Below are positions 1 through 12,440 of a stretch of 64,000 nucleotides of DNA, piece by piece. This stretch comes from Sipunculus nudus (lineage: Eukaryota > Annelida > Sipuncula > Golfingiida > Sipunculidae). Each line of letters opens with the position of its first letter. Position 1 is the first letter of the stretch. The notes beneath the pieces were generated by a model that saw only the letters and a list, made by a program, of their open reading frames with translations, was not told the origin of the DNA and made no database searches. A program made the position numbers and the translations under genes. The stretch covers positions 73,550,300-73,614,299 of the forward strand of contig CM049314.1 of NCBI GenBank assembly GCA_026874595.1, read 5' to 3'.

Positions 1-3000
1 ACAAACATGGCACAGACTTTCCTAAGCAAATTTACAAGCAAGTATAAAGGGTGTGTGTCACAAGATTGTCACTGTCACAAGATTGTCACAAACATGGCAT
101 AGACTTTCCCAAGCAAATTTACAAGCAAGTATAAAGGGAGTGTGTCACAAGATTGTCACAAACATGGCACAGACTTTCCTAAGCAAATTTACAAGCAAGT
201 ATAAAGGGTGTGTGTCACAAGATTGTCACTGTCACAAGATTGTCACAAACATGGCATAGACGTTCCCAAGCAATTTTACAAGCAATTATAAAGGGTGTGT
301 GTCACAAGATTGTCACTGTCACAAGATTGTCACAAACATGGCACAGACTTTCCCATGAAAATTTACAAGCAAGTATAAAGGGTGTGTGTCACAAGATTGT
401 CACTGTCACAAGATTGTCACAAACATGGCATAGACTTTCCCAAGCAAATTTACCAGCAAGCATAAAGGGAGTGTGTCACAAGATTGTCACAAGATTGTCA
501 CAAACATGGCATACACTTTCCCAAACAAATTTACAAGAAAGTATAAAGGGTGTGTGTCACAAGATTGTCACTGTCACAAGATTGTCACAAACATGGCACA
601 GACATTCCTAAGCAAATTTACAAGCAAGTATAAAGGGTGTGTGTCACAAGATTGTCACTGTCACAAGATTGTCACAAACATGGCATAGACTTTCCCAAGC
701 AATTTTACAAGAAATTATAAAGGGTGTGTGTCACAAGATTGTCACTGTCACAAGATTGTCACAAACATGGCATAGACTTTCCCAAGCAAATTTACCAGCA
801 AGCATAAAGGGAGTGTGTCACAAGATTGTCACAAGATTGTCACAAACATTGCACAGACATTCCTAAGCAAATTTACAAGCAAGTATGAAGGGTGTGTGTC
901 ACAAGATTGTCACTGTCACAAGATTGTCACAAACATGGCATAGACTTTCCCAAGCAATTTTACAAGAAATTATAAAGGGTGTGTGTCACAAGATTGTCAC
1001 TGTCACAAGATTGTCACAAACATGGCATACACTTTCCCAAACAAATTTACAAGAAAGTATAAAGGGTGTGTGTCACAAGATTGTCACTGTCACAAGATTG
1101 TCACAAACATGACATAGACTTTCCAAAACAAATTTACAAGCAAGTATAAAGGACGTGTGTCACAAGATTGTCACTGTCACAAGATTGTCACAAACATGGC
1201 ACAGACTTTCCTAAGCAAATTTACAAGCAAGTATAAAGGGTGTGTGTCACAAGATTGTCACAAACATGGCATAGACTTTCCCAAGCAATTTTACAAGCAA
1301 TTATAAAGGGTGTGTGTCACAAGATTGTCACTGTCACAAGATTGTCACAAACATGGCAGAGACTTTCCCAAGCAAATTTACAAGCAAGCATAAAGGGAGT
1401 GTGTCACAAGATTGTCACAAGATTGTCACAAACATGGCATAGACTGTCCCAAGCAAATTTACAAGCAAGTATAAAGGGTGTGTGTCACAAGATTGTCACT
1501 GTCACAAGATTGTCACAAACATGGTATAGACTTTCCCAAGCAAATTTACTAGCAAGCATAAAGGGAGTGTGTCACCAGATTGTCACAAGATTGTCACAAA
1601 CATGGCACAGACTTTCCTAAGCAAATTTACAAGCAAGTAAAAGGGTGTGTGTCACAAGATTGTCACTGTCACAAGATTGTCACAAACATGGCACAGACTT
1701 TCCTAAGCAAATTTACAAGCAAGTATAAAGGGTGTGTGTCACAAGATTGTCACTGTCACAAGATTGTCACAAACATGGCATAGACTTTCCCAAGCAAATA
1801 TACCAGCAAGCATAAAGGGAGTGTGTCTCAAGATTGTCACAAGATTGTCACAAACATGACATAGACTTTCCCAAACAAATTTACAAGCAAGTATAAAGGG
1901 TGTGTGTCACAAGATTGTCACTGTCACAAGATTGTCACAAACATGGCACAGACTTTCCTTAGCAAATTTACAAGCAAGTATAAAGGGTGTGTGTCACAAG
2001 ATTGTCACTGTCACAAGATTGTCACAAACATGGCATAGACTTTCCCAAGCAATTTTGCAAGCAATTATAAAGGGTGTGTGTCACAAGATTGTCACTGTCA
2101 CAAGATTGTCACAAACATGGCATAGACTTTCCCAAGCAAATTTACAAGCAAGCATAAAGGGAGTGTGTCACAAGATTGTCACTGTCACAAGATTGTCACA
2201 AGCATGGCATAGACTTTCCTAAACAAATTTACAAGCAAGTATAAAGTGTGTGTGTCACAAGATTGTCACTGTCACAAGATTGTCACAAACATGGCACAGA
2301 CTTTCCTAAGCAAATTCACAAGCAAGTATAAAGGGTGTGTGTCACAAGATTGTCACTGTCACAAGATTGTCACAAACATGGCATAGACTTTCCCAAGCAA
2401 ATTTACAAGCAAGTATAAAGGGTGTGTGTCACAAGAATGTCACTGTCACAAGATTGTCACAAGATTGTCACAAACATGGCATAGACTTTCCCAAACAAAT
2501 TTTCAAGCAAGTATAAAGGGTGTGTGTCACAAGATTGTCACTGTCACAAGATTGTCACAAACATGGCATAGACTTTCCTTAGCAAATTTACAAGCAAGTA
2601 TAAAGGGAGTGTGTCACCAGATTGTCAAAAAAATGGCATTGACTTTCCAAAACAAATTTACAAGCAAGTATAAAGGGTGTGTGTCACAAAATTGTCACTG
2701 TCACAAGATTGTCACAAACATGGCATAGACTTTCCCAAGCAATTTTGCAAGCAATTATAAAGGGTGTGTGTCATAAGATTGTCACTGTCACAAGATTGTC
2801 ACAAACATGGCATAGACTTTCCCAAGCAATTTTACAAGCAATTATAAAGGGTGTGTGTCACAAGATTGTCACTGTCACAAGACTGTCACAAACATGGCAC
2901 AGACTTTCCCATGAAAATTTACAAGCAAGTATAAAGGGTGTGTGTCACAAGATTGTCACTGTCACAAGATTGTCACAAACATGGCATAGACTTTCCCAAG

Positions 3001-3926
3001 CAAATTTACCAGCAAGCATAAAGGGAGTGTGTCACAAGATTGTCACAAGATTGTAACAAACATGGCATAGACTTTCCCAAGCAATTTTACAAGAAATTAT
3101 AAAGGGTGTGTGTCACAAGATTGTCACTGCCACAAGATTGTCACAAACATGGCATAGACTTTCCCAAGCAAATTTACCAGCAAGCATAAAGGGAGTGTGT
3201 CACAAGATTTTCACAAGATTGTCACAAACATGACATAGACTTTCCCAAACAAATTTACAAGCAAGTATAAAGGACGTGTGTCACTAGATTGTCGATGTCA
3301 CAAGATTGTCACAAACATGGCACAGACTTTCCTAAGCAAATTTACAAGCAAGTATAAAGGGTGTGTGTCACAAGATTGTCTCAAACATGGCATAGACTTT
3401 CCCAAGCAATTTTACAAGCAATTATAAAGGGTGTGTGTCACAAGATTGTCACTGTCACAAGATTGTCACAAACATGGCATAGACTTTCCCAAGCAAATTT
3501 ACAAGCAAGCATAAAGGGAGTGTGTCACAAGATTGTCACTGTCACAAGATTGTCACAAACATGGCATAGACTTTCCCAAACAAATTTAAAAGCAAGTATA
3601 AAGGGTGTGTGTCACAAGATTGTCACTGTCACAAGATTGTCACAAACATGTCACAGACTTTCCCAAGCAAATTTACAAGCAAGTATAAAGGGTGTGTGTC
3701 ACAAGATTGTCACTGTCACAAGATTGTCACAAACATGGCATAGACTTTCCCAAGCAAATTTACAAGCAAGTATAAAGGGAGTGTGTCACAAGATTGTCAC
3801 AAGATTGTCACAAACATGGCATAGACTATCCCAAACAAATTTACAAGCAAGTATAAAGGGTGTGTGTCACAAGATTGTCACTGTCACAAGATTGTCACAA
3901 ACATGGCACAGACTTTCCTTAGCAAA
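1..3926 (+). repeat. Satellite array, block 1 (forward units)
   Basis: Head-to-tail copies of one unit run from the first base, so the array starts outside the window. The commonest unit is 87 bp and contains two cacaagattgt motifs, then cacaaacatggcatagac, then tttacaagcaagtataaagg and tgtgtgt. Shorter units of 81 and 70 bp and a rare 98-bp unit (near 2430) differ by one 11-bp cacaagattgt motif or a 6-bp cactgt spacer. Two alternating subtypes, one reading aagtataaagggtgtg and one reading aagcataaagggagtg, recur throughout. The array yields long periodic open frames because 87 and 81 are multiples of three, but the 70-bp unit breaks them, so I do not call genes here. Confidence 0.97.
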
Positions 3927-4248
3927 GCTTGGGAAAGTCTATGCCATGTTTGTGACAATATTGTGACAATCTTGTGACACACTCCCTTGATGCTTGCTAG
4001 TAAATTTACTTGGGAAAGTCTATGCCATGTTTGTGACAATCTTGTGACAGTGACAATCTTGCGACACACACCCTTTATACTTGCTTGTAAATTTGCTTGG
4101 GAAAGTCTATGCCATGTTTGTGACAATCTTGTGACAGTGACAATATTGTGACACACATCCTTTATACTTGCTTGTAAATTTGTTTGGGAAAGCCTATGCC
4201 ATGTTTGTGACAATCTTGTGACAATCCTGTGACACACTCCCTTTATCT
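3927..4248 (-). repeat. Satellite array, block 2 (inverted units)
   Basis: About four units of the same satellite in reverse orientation. The turn at about 3926 is head-to-head: a forward unit stops at agcaaa and continues directly as gcttgggaaagtc, giving a hairpin-forming junction. The block ends at about 4248 after ccctttat, where an unrelated satellite begins. Confidence 0.95.
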
Positions 4249-5004
4249 TAATAGTGAGAAACACTAACTGGAGTTTTCCATGCCTGAAGGGTTAGGGTAA
4301 CCCGTATCACAGATATAGTATATATTAAGAGTGACAAACACTTACTGGAGTATTTCATGCCCGAAGGGTTAGGGTAACCCGTATCTCCTATATACCAAAC
4401 ATTAATATTGACAAAAATTTTCGGGAGGATTTCATGCCCGAATGGATAGGTAACCCATATCCTGGCTATAGCATATATTAATATTAGTGACAAACACTGA
4501 CTGAAGTATTTATGCTTGAAGGGTTAGGGTAACCCGTATCACATTTATAGCATATATTAAAAGGGACAAACACTTACTGGAGTATTTCATGCCCGAAGGG
4601 TTAGGGTTACCCGTTTTTGGATATACCTAATATTAATAGTGACAAACACGACAGATTTCATGCCCATCGGGTTAGGGGATCTCGTATTCCAGATTTAGCG
4701 CATATTAATAGTGACAAACAAAATCTGGAGTTTTCTTGCCCAAAGATTTACTGTAACCCGTATCTTGCATTTATGATATATTTATTTATGACACACACTT
4801 ACTGGTTATTTTATGCCCGAAGGGTTAGGGTAACCCATATACCGGATATAGCACATATTAATAGTGACAAATACATACTAGAGTTTTTCACACCTGAAGG
4901 GTAACCCGTATCCCAGATATACCAAATATTCAAAGTAACAAACACTTACTGGAGTATTTCATGCCCAAAGGGTTAGGGTAACCTGTATACCAGATATAGC
5001 ACAT
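4249..5004 (+). repeat. Second satellite, ~76-bp unit
   Basis: About ten degenerate units spaced 70-80 bp apart. Each has gtgacaaacacttactggag, then catgcccgaagggttaggg, then taacccgtatc and an AT-rich atatagcatatattaat end. The core gggttagggtaaccc is nearly palindromic. No similarity to the flanking satellite is apparent apart from the short gtgacaaac / gtcacaaac words. The units are more diverged from one another than those of the surrounding array, suggesting an older or less homogenised repeat. Confidence 0.9.
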
Positions 5005-8000
5005 TCACTGTCACAAGATTGTCACAAACATAGCATAGACTTTCCCTAGCAATTTTACAAGAAATTATAAAGGGTGTGTGTCACAAGATTGTCACTGTCA
5101 CAAGATTGTCACAAACCTGGCATAGACTGTCCCAAGCAAATTTATAAGCAAGTACAAAGGGTGTGTGTCACAAGATTGTCACTGTCACAAGATTGTCACA
5201 AACATGGCATAGACTGTCCCAAGCAAATTTACCAGCAAGTATAAAGGGTGTGTGTCACAAGATTGTCACTGTCACAAGATTGTCACAAACATGGCATAGA
5301 CTTTCCCAAGCAAATTTACCAGCAAGCATAAAGGGAGTGTGTCACAAGATTGTCACAAGATTGTCACAAACATGGCATAGACTTTCCCAAACAAATTTAC
5401 AAGCAAGTATAAAGGGTGTGTGTCACAAGATTGTCACTGTCACAAGATTGTCACAAACATGGCACAGACTTTCCTAAGCAAATTTACCAGCAAGTCTAAA
5501 GGGTGTGTGTCACAAGATTGTCACTGTCACAAGATTGTCACAAACATGGCATAGACTTTCCCAAGCAATTTTACAAGCAATTATAAAGGGTGTGTGTCAC
5601 AAGATTGTCACTGTCACAAGATTGTCACAAACATGGCACAGACTTTCCCATGAAAATTTACAAGCAAGTATAAAGGGTGTGTGACACAAGATTGTCACAA
5701 ACATGGCATAGACTGTCCCAAGCAAATTTACAAGCAAGTATAAAGGGTGTGTGTCACAAGATTGTCACTGTCACAAGATTGTCACAAACATGGCATAGAC
5801 TTTCCCAAGCAAATTTACCATCAAGCATAAAGGGAGTGTGTCACAAGATTGTCACAAGATTGTCACAAACATGGCACAGACTTTCCTAAGCAAATTTACA
5901 AGCAAGTAAAAGGGTGTGTGTCACAAGATTGTCACTGTCACAAGATTGTCACAAACATGGCATAGACTTTCCCAAGCAAATTTACCAGCAAGCATAAAGG
6001 GAGTGTGTCTCAAGATTGTCACAAGATTGTCACAAACATGACATAGACTTTCCCAAACAAATTTACAAGCAAGTATAAAGGGTGTGTGTCACAAGATTGT
6101 CACTGTCACAAGATTGTCACAAACATGGCATAGACTTTCCCAAGCAATTTTACAAGCAATTATAAAGGGTGTGTGTCACAAGATTGTCACTGTCACAAGA
6201 TTGTCACAAACATGGCATAGACTTTCCCAAGCAAATTTACAAGCAAGCATAAAGGGAGTGTGTCACAAGATTGTCACTGTCACAAGATTGTCACAAACAT
6301 GGCATAGACTTTCCTAAACAAATTTACAAGCAAGTATAAAGGGTGTGTGTCACAAGATTGTCACTGTCACAAGATTTTCACAAACATGGCACAGACTTTC
6401 CTAAGCAAATTTACAAGCAAGTATAAAGGGTGTGTGTCACAAGATTGTCACTGTCACAAGATTGTCACAAACATGGCATAGACTTTCCCAAGCAAATTTA
6501 CAAGCAAGTATAAAGGGAGTGTGTCACAAGATTGTCACAAGATTGACACAAACATGGCATAGACTTTCCCAAACAAATTTACAAGCAAGTATAAAGGGTG
6601 TGTGTCACAAGATTGTCACTATCACAAGATTGTCACAAACATGGCATAGACTTTCCTTAGCAAATTTACAAGCAAGTATAAAGGGAGTGTGTCACCAGAT
6701 TGTCACAAGATTGTCACAAAAATGGCATTGACTTTCCAAAACAAATTTACAAGCAAGTATAAAGGGTGTGTGTCACAAGATTGTCACAAACATGGCACAG
6801 ACTTTCCTAAGCAAATTTACAAGCAAGTATAAAGGGTGTGTGTCACAAGATTGTCACTGTCACAAGATTGTCACAAACATGGCATAGACGTTCCCAAACA
6901 ATTTTACAAGCAATTATAAAGGGTGTGTGTCACAAGATTGTCACTGTCACAAGATTGTCACAAACATGGCACAGACTTTCCCATGAAAATTTACAAGCAA
7001 GTATAAAGGGTGTGTGTCACAAGATTGTCACTGTCACAAGATTGTCACAAACATGGCATAGACTTTCCCAAGCAAATTTACCAGCAAGCATAAAGGGAGT
7101 GTGTCACAAGATTGTCACAAGATTGTCACAAACATGGCATAGACTTTCCCAAACAAATTTACAAGCAAGTATAAAGGGTGTGTGTCACAAGATTGTCACT
7201 GTCACAAGATTGTCACAAACATGGCACAGACATTCCTAAGCAATTTTTCAAGCAAGTATAAAGGGTGTGTGTCACAAGATTGTCACTGTCACAAGATTGT
7301 CACAAACATGGCATAGACTTTCCCAAGCAATTTTACAAAAAATTATAAAGGGTGTGTGTCACAAGATTGTCACTGTCACAAGATTGTCACAAACATGGCA
7401 TAGACTTTCCCAAGCAAATTTACCAGCAAGCATAAAGGGAGTGTGTCACAAGATTGTCACAAGATTGTCACAAACATGACATAGACTTTCCCAAACAAAT
7501 TTACAAGCAAGTATAAAGGACGTGTGTCACAAGATTGTCACTGTCACTGGATTGTCACAAACATGGCACAGACTTTCCTAAGCAAATTTACAAGCAAGTA
7601 TAAAGGGTGTGTGTCACAAGATTGTCACAAACATGGCATAGACTTTCCCAAGCAATTTTACAAGCAATTATAAAGGGTGTGTGTCACAAGATTGTCACTG
7701 TCACAAGATTGTCACAAACATGGCATAGACTTTCCAAAGCAAATTTACAAGCAAGCATAAAGGGATTGTGTCACAAGATTGTCACAAGATTGTCACAAAC
7801 ATGGCATAGACTGTCCCAAGCAAATTTACAAGCAAGTATAAAGGGTGTGTGTCACAAGATTGTCACTGTCACAAGATTGTCACAAACATGGTATAGACTT
7901 TCCCAAGCAAATTTACCAGCAAGCATAAAGGGAGTGTGTCACAAGATTGTCACAAGATTGTCACAAACATGGCACAGACTTTCTTAAGCAAATTTGCAAG

Positions 8001-9541
8001 CAAGTGAAAGGGTGTGTGTCACAAGATTGTCACTGTCACAAGATTGTCACAAACATGGCATAGACTTTCCCAAGCAAATATACCAGCAAGCATAAAGGGA
8101 GTGTGTCTCAAGATTGTCACAAGATTGTCACAAACATGACATAGACTTTCCCAAACAAATTTACAAGCAAGTATAAAGGATGTGTGTCACAAGATTGTCA
8201 CTGTCACAAGATTGTCACAAGATTGTCACAAACATGGCATAGACTTTCCCAAGCAATTTTACAAAAAATTATAAAGGGTGTGTGTCACAAGATTGTCACT
8301 GTCACAAGATTGTCACAAACATGGCATAGACTTTCCCAAGCAAATTTACCAGCAAGCATAAAGGGAGTGTGTCACAAGATTGTCACAAGATTGTCACAAA
8401 CATGACATAGACTTTCCCAAACAAATTTACAAGCAAGTATAAAGGACGTGTGTCACAAGATTGTCACTGTCACTGGATTGTCACAAACATGGCACAGACT
8501 TTCCTAAGCAAATTTACAAGCAAGTATAAAGGGTGTGTGTCACAAGATTGTCACAAACATGGCATAGACTTTCCCAAGCAATTTTACAAGCAATTATAAA
8601 GGGTGTGTGTCACAAGATTGTCACTGTCACAAGATTGTCACAAACATGGCATAGACTTTCCAAAGCAAATTTACAAGCAAGCATAAAGGGATTGTGTCAC
8701 AAGATTGTCACAAGATTGTCACAAACATGGCATAGACTGTCCCAAGCAAATTTACAAGCAAGTATAAAGGGTGTGTGTCACAAGATTGTCACTGTCACAA
8801 GATTGTCACAAACATGGTATAGACTTTCCCAAGCAAATTTACCAGCAAGCATAAAGGGAGTGTGTCACAAGATTGTCACAAGATTGTCACAAACATGGCA
8901 CAGACTTTCTTAAGCAAATTTGCAAGCAAGTGAAAGGGTGTGTGTCACAAGATTGTCACTGTCACAAGATTGTCACAAACATGGCATAGACTTTCCCAAG
9001 CAAATATACCAGCAAGCATAAAGGGAGTGTGTCTCAAGATTGTCACAAGATTGTCACAAACATGACATAGACTTTCCCAAACAAATTTACAAGCAAGTAT
9101 AAAGGATGTGTGTCACAAGATTGTCACTGTCACAAGATTGTCACAAACATGGCACAGACTTTCCTAAGCAAATTTACAAGCAAGTATAAAGGGTGTGTGT
9201 CACAAGATTGTCACTGTCACAAGATTGTCACAAACATGGCATAGACTTTCCCAAGCAATTTTGCAAGCAATTATAAAGGGTGTGTGTCACAAGATTGTCA
9301 CAAACATGGCATAGACTTTCCCAAGCAATTTTACAAGCAATTATAAAGGGTGTGTGTCACAAGATTGTCACTGTCACAAGATTGTCACAAACATGGCATA
9401 GACTTTCCAAAGCAAATTTACAAGCAAGCATAAAGGGATTGTGTCACAAGATTGTCACAAGATTGTCACAAACATGGCATAGACTGTCCCAAGCAAATTT
9501 ACAAGCAAGTATAAAGGGTGTGTGTCACAAGATTGTCACTG
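5005..9541 (+). repeat. Satellite array, block 3 (forward units, with 926-bp higher-order repeat)
   Basis: Same 70/81/87/98-bp satellite in forward orientation. A higher-order unit of 926 bp is duplicated in tandem: distinctive variants such as ttttacaaaaaatta (7331 and 8257) and ctgtcactgg (7541 and 8467) recur exactly 926 bp apart, covering about 7290-9146. A further partial copy starts near 9280, matching 8533 onward (shift 747). Confidence 0.96.
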
Positions 9542-12440
9542 TCTATGCCATGTTTGTGACAATCTTGTGACACACACCCTTTATACTTGCTTGTAAATTT
9601 GCTTAGGAAAGTCTGTGCCATGTTTGTGACAATCTTGTGACATCGACAATCTAGTGACACACGTCCTTTATACTTGCTTGTAAATTTGTTTGGGAAAGTC
9701 TATGTCATGTTTGTGACAATCTTGTGACAATCTTGTGACACACTCCCTTTATGCTTGCTGGTAAATTTGCTTGGGAAAGTCTATGCCATGTTTGTGACAA
9801 TCTTTTGACAATCTTGTGACACACTCCCTTTATGCTTGCTGTTAAATTTGCTTGGGAAAGTCTATGCCATGTTTGTGACAATCTTGTGACTGTGACAATC
9901 TTGTGACACACACCCTTTATAATTGCTTGTAAATTTGTTTGGGAAAGTCTATGCCATGTTTGTTACAATCTTGTGACAATCTTGTCACACTCCCTTTATG
10001 CTTGCTGGTAAATTTGCTTGGGAAAGTCTATGCCATGTTTGTGACAATCTTGCGACAGTGACATTCTTGTGACACACACCCTTTATACTTGCTTGTAAAT
10101 TTGCTTCGGAAAGTCTATGCCATGTTTGTGACAATCTTGTGACAATCTTGTGACACACTCCCTTTATGCTTGCTGTTAAATTTGCTTGGGAAAGTCTATG
10201 CCATGTTTGTGACAATCTTGTGACAGTGACAATCTTGTGACACACACCGTTTATACTTGCTTGTAAATTTGCTTGGGAAAGTCTATGCCATGTTTGTGAC
10301 AATCTTGTGACAGTGACAATCTTGTGACACACACCCTTTATACTTGCTTGTTAATTTGCTTGGGAAAGTCTGTGCCATGTTTGCGACATGTTTTAACTTT
10401 GTGACAGTGACAATCTTGTGACACATACCCTTTATGCTTGCTTCTAAATTTGCTTGGGACAGTCTGTGCAATGTTTGTGACAATCTTGTGACAGTGACAA
10501 TCTTGTGACACACACCCTTAATACTTGCTTGTAAATTTGTTTGGGAAAGTCTATGTCATGTTTGTGACAATCTTGTGACAATCTTGTGACACACTCCCTT
10601 TATGCTTGCTTGTAAATTTGCTTGGGAAAGTCTATGCCATGTTTGTGACAATCTTGTGACAGTGACAATCTTGTGACACACACCCTTTATAATTGCTTGT
10701 AAAATTGCTTGGGAAAGTCTATGCCATTTTTGTGACAATCTTGTGACAATCTTGTGACACACTCCCTTTATGCTTGCTTGTAAATTTGCTTGGGAAAGTC
10801 TATGCCATGTTTGTGACAATCTTGTGACAGTGACAATCTTGTGACACACACCCTTTATAATTGCTTGTAAAATTGCTTGGGAAAGTCTATGCCATGTTTG
10901 TGACAATCTTGTGACACACACCCTTTATACTTGCTTGTAAATTTGCTTAGGAAAGTCTGTGCCATGTTTGTGACAATCTTGTGACATCGACAATCTAGTG
11001 ACACACGTCCTTTATACTTGCTTGTAAATTTGTTTGGGAAAGTCTATGTCATGTTTGTGACAATCTTGTGACAATCTTGTGACACACTCCCTTTATGCTT
11101 GCTGGTAAATTTGCTTGGGAAAGTCTATGCCATGTTTGTGACAATCTTTTGACAATCTTGTGACACACTCCCTTTATGCTTGCTGTTAAATTTGCTTGGG
11201 AAAGTCTATGCCATGTTTGTGACAATCTTGTGACTGTGACAATCTTGTGACACACACCCTTTATAATTGCTTGTAAATTTGTTTGGGAAAGTCTATGCCA
11301 TGTTTGTTACAATCTTGTGACAATCTTGTCACACTCCCTTTATGCTTGCTGGTAAATTTGCTTGGGAAAGTCTATGCCATGTTTGTGACAATCTTGCGAC
11401 AGTGACATTCTTGTGACACACACCCTTTATACTTGCTTGTAAATTTGCTTCGGAAAGTCTATGCCATGTTTGTGACAATCTTGTGACAATCTTGTGACAC
11501 ACTCCCTTTATGCTTGCTGTTAAATTTGCTTGGGAAAGTCTATGCCATGTTTGTGACAATCTTGTGACAGTGACAATCTTGTGACACACACCGTTTATAC
11601 TTGCTTGTAAATTTGTTTTGGAAAGTCAATGCCATATTTGTGACAATCTGGTGACACACTCCCTTTATACTTGCTTGTAAATTTGCTAAGGAATGTCTAT
11701 GCCATGTTGGTGACAATCTTGTGACAGTGACAATCTTGTGACACACACCCTTTATAATTGCTTGTAAAATTGCTTGGGAAAGTCTATGCCATGTTTGTGA
11801 CAATCTTGTGACAGTGACAATCTTGTGACACACACCCTTTATACTTGCTTGTAAATTTGCTTAGGAAAGTGTGTGCCATGTTTGTGACAATCTTGTGACA
11901 GTGACAATTTTGTGACACACACCCTTTATACTTGCTTGTAAATTTGTTTTGGAAAGTCAATGACATATTTGTGACAATCTGGTGACACACACCCTTTATA
12001 CTTGCTTGTAAATTTGTTTGGGAAAGTCTATGCCATGTTTGTGACAATCTTGTGACAATCTTGTGACAGTGACATTCTTGTGACACACACCCTTTATACT
12101 TGCTTGTAAATTTGCTTGGGAAAGTCTATGCCATGTTTGTGACAATCTTGTGAGAGTGACAATCTTGTGACACACACCCTTTATACTTGCTTGTAAATTT
12201 GCTTAGGAAAGTCTGTGCCATGTTTGTGACAATCTTGTGACAGTGACAATCTTGTGACACACACCCTTTATACTTGCTTGTAAATTTGTTTAGGAAAGTC
12301 TATGCCATGTTTGTGACAATCTTGTGACAGTGACAATCTTGTGACACACTCCCTTTATGCTTGCTTGTAAATTTGCTAGGGGAAAGTCTATGTCATGTTT
12401 GTGACAATCTTGTGACAGTGACAATCTTGTGACACACACC
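9542..12440 (-). repeat. Satellite array, block 4 (inverted units, 1344-bp repeat)
   Basis: The same satellite in reverse orientation. The turn at about 9541 runs from gattgtcactgtc straight into tatgccatgtttgtgac. Segment 9545-10273 is repeated at 10889-11617, exactly 1344 bp later, shown by shared rare variants such as gacatcgacaatctag (9640 and 10984) and a lost g in caatcttgtcacac (9980 and 11324). Rare variants of this block are also found, reverse-complemented, in blocks 1 and 5. Confidence 0.96.

Noticed and set aside
4249-5004. TTAGGG-like words suggesting a telomere remnant
   Set aside because: Each unit has only one ttaggg inside a longer ~76-bp unit; there is no run of tandem hexamers.
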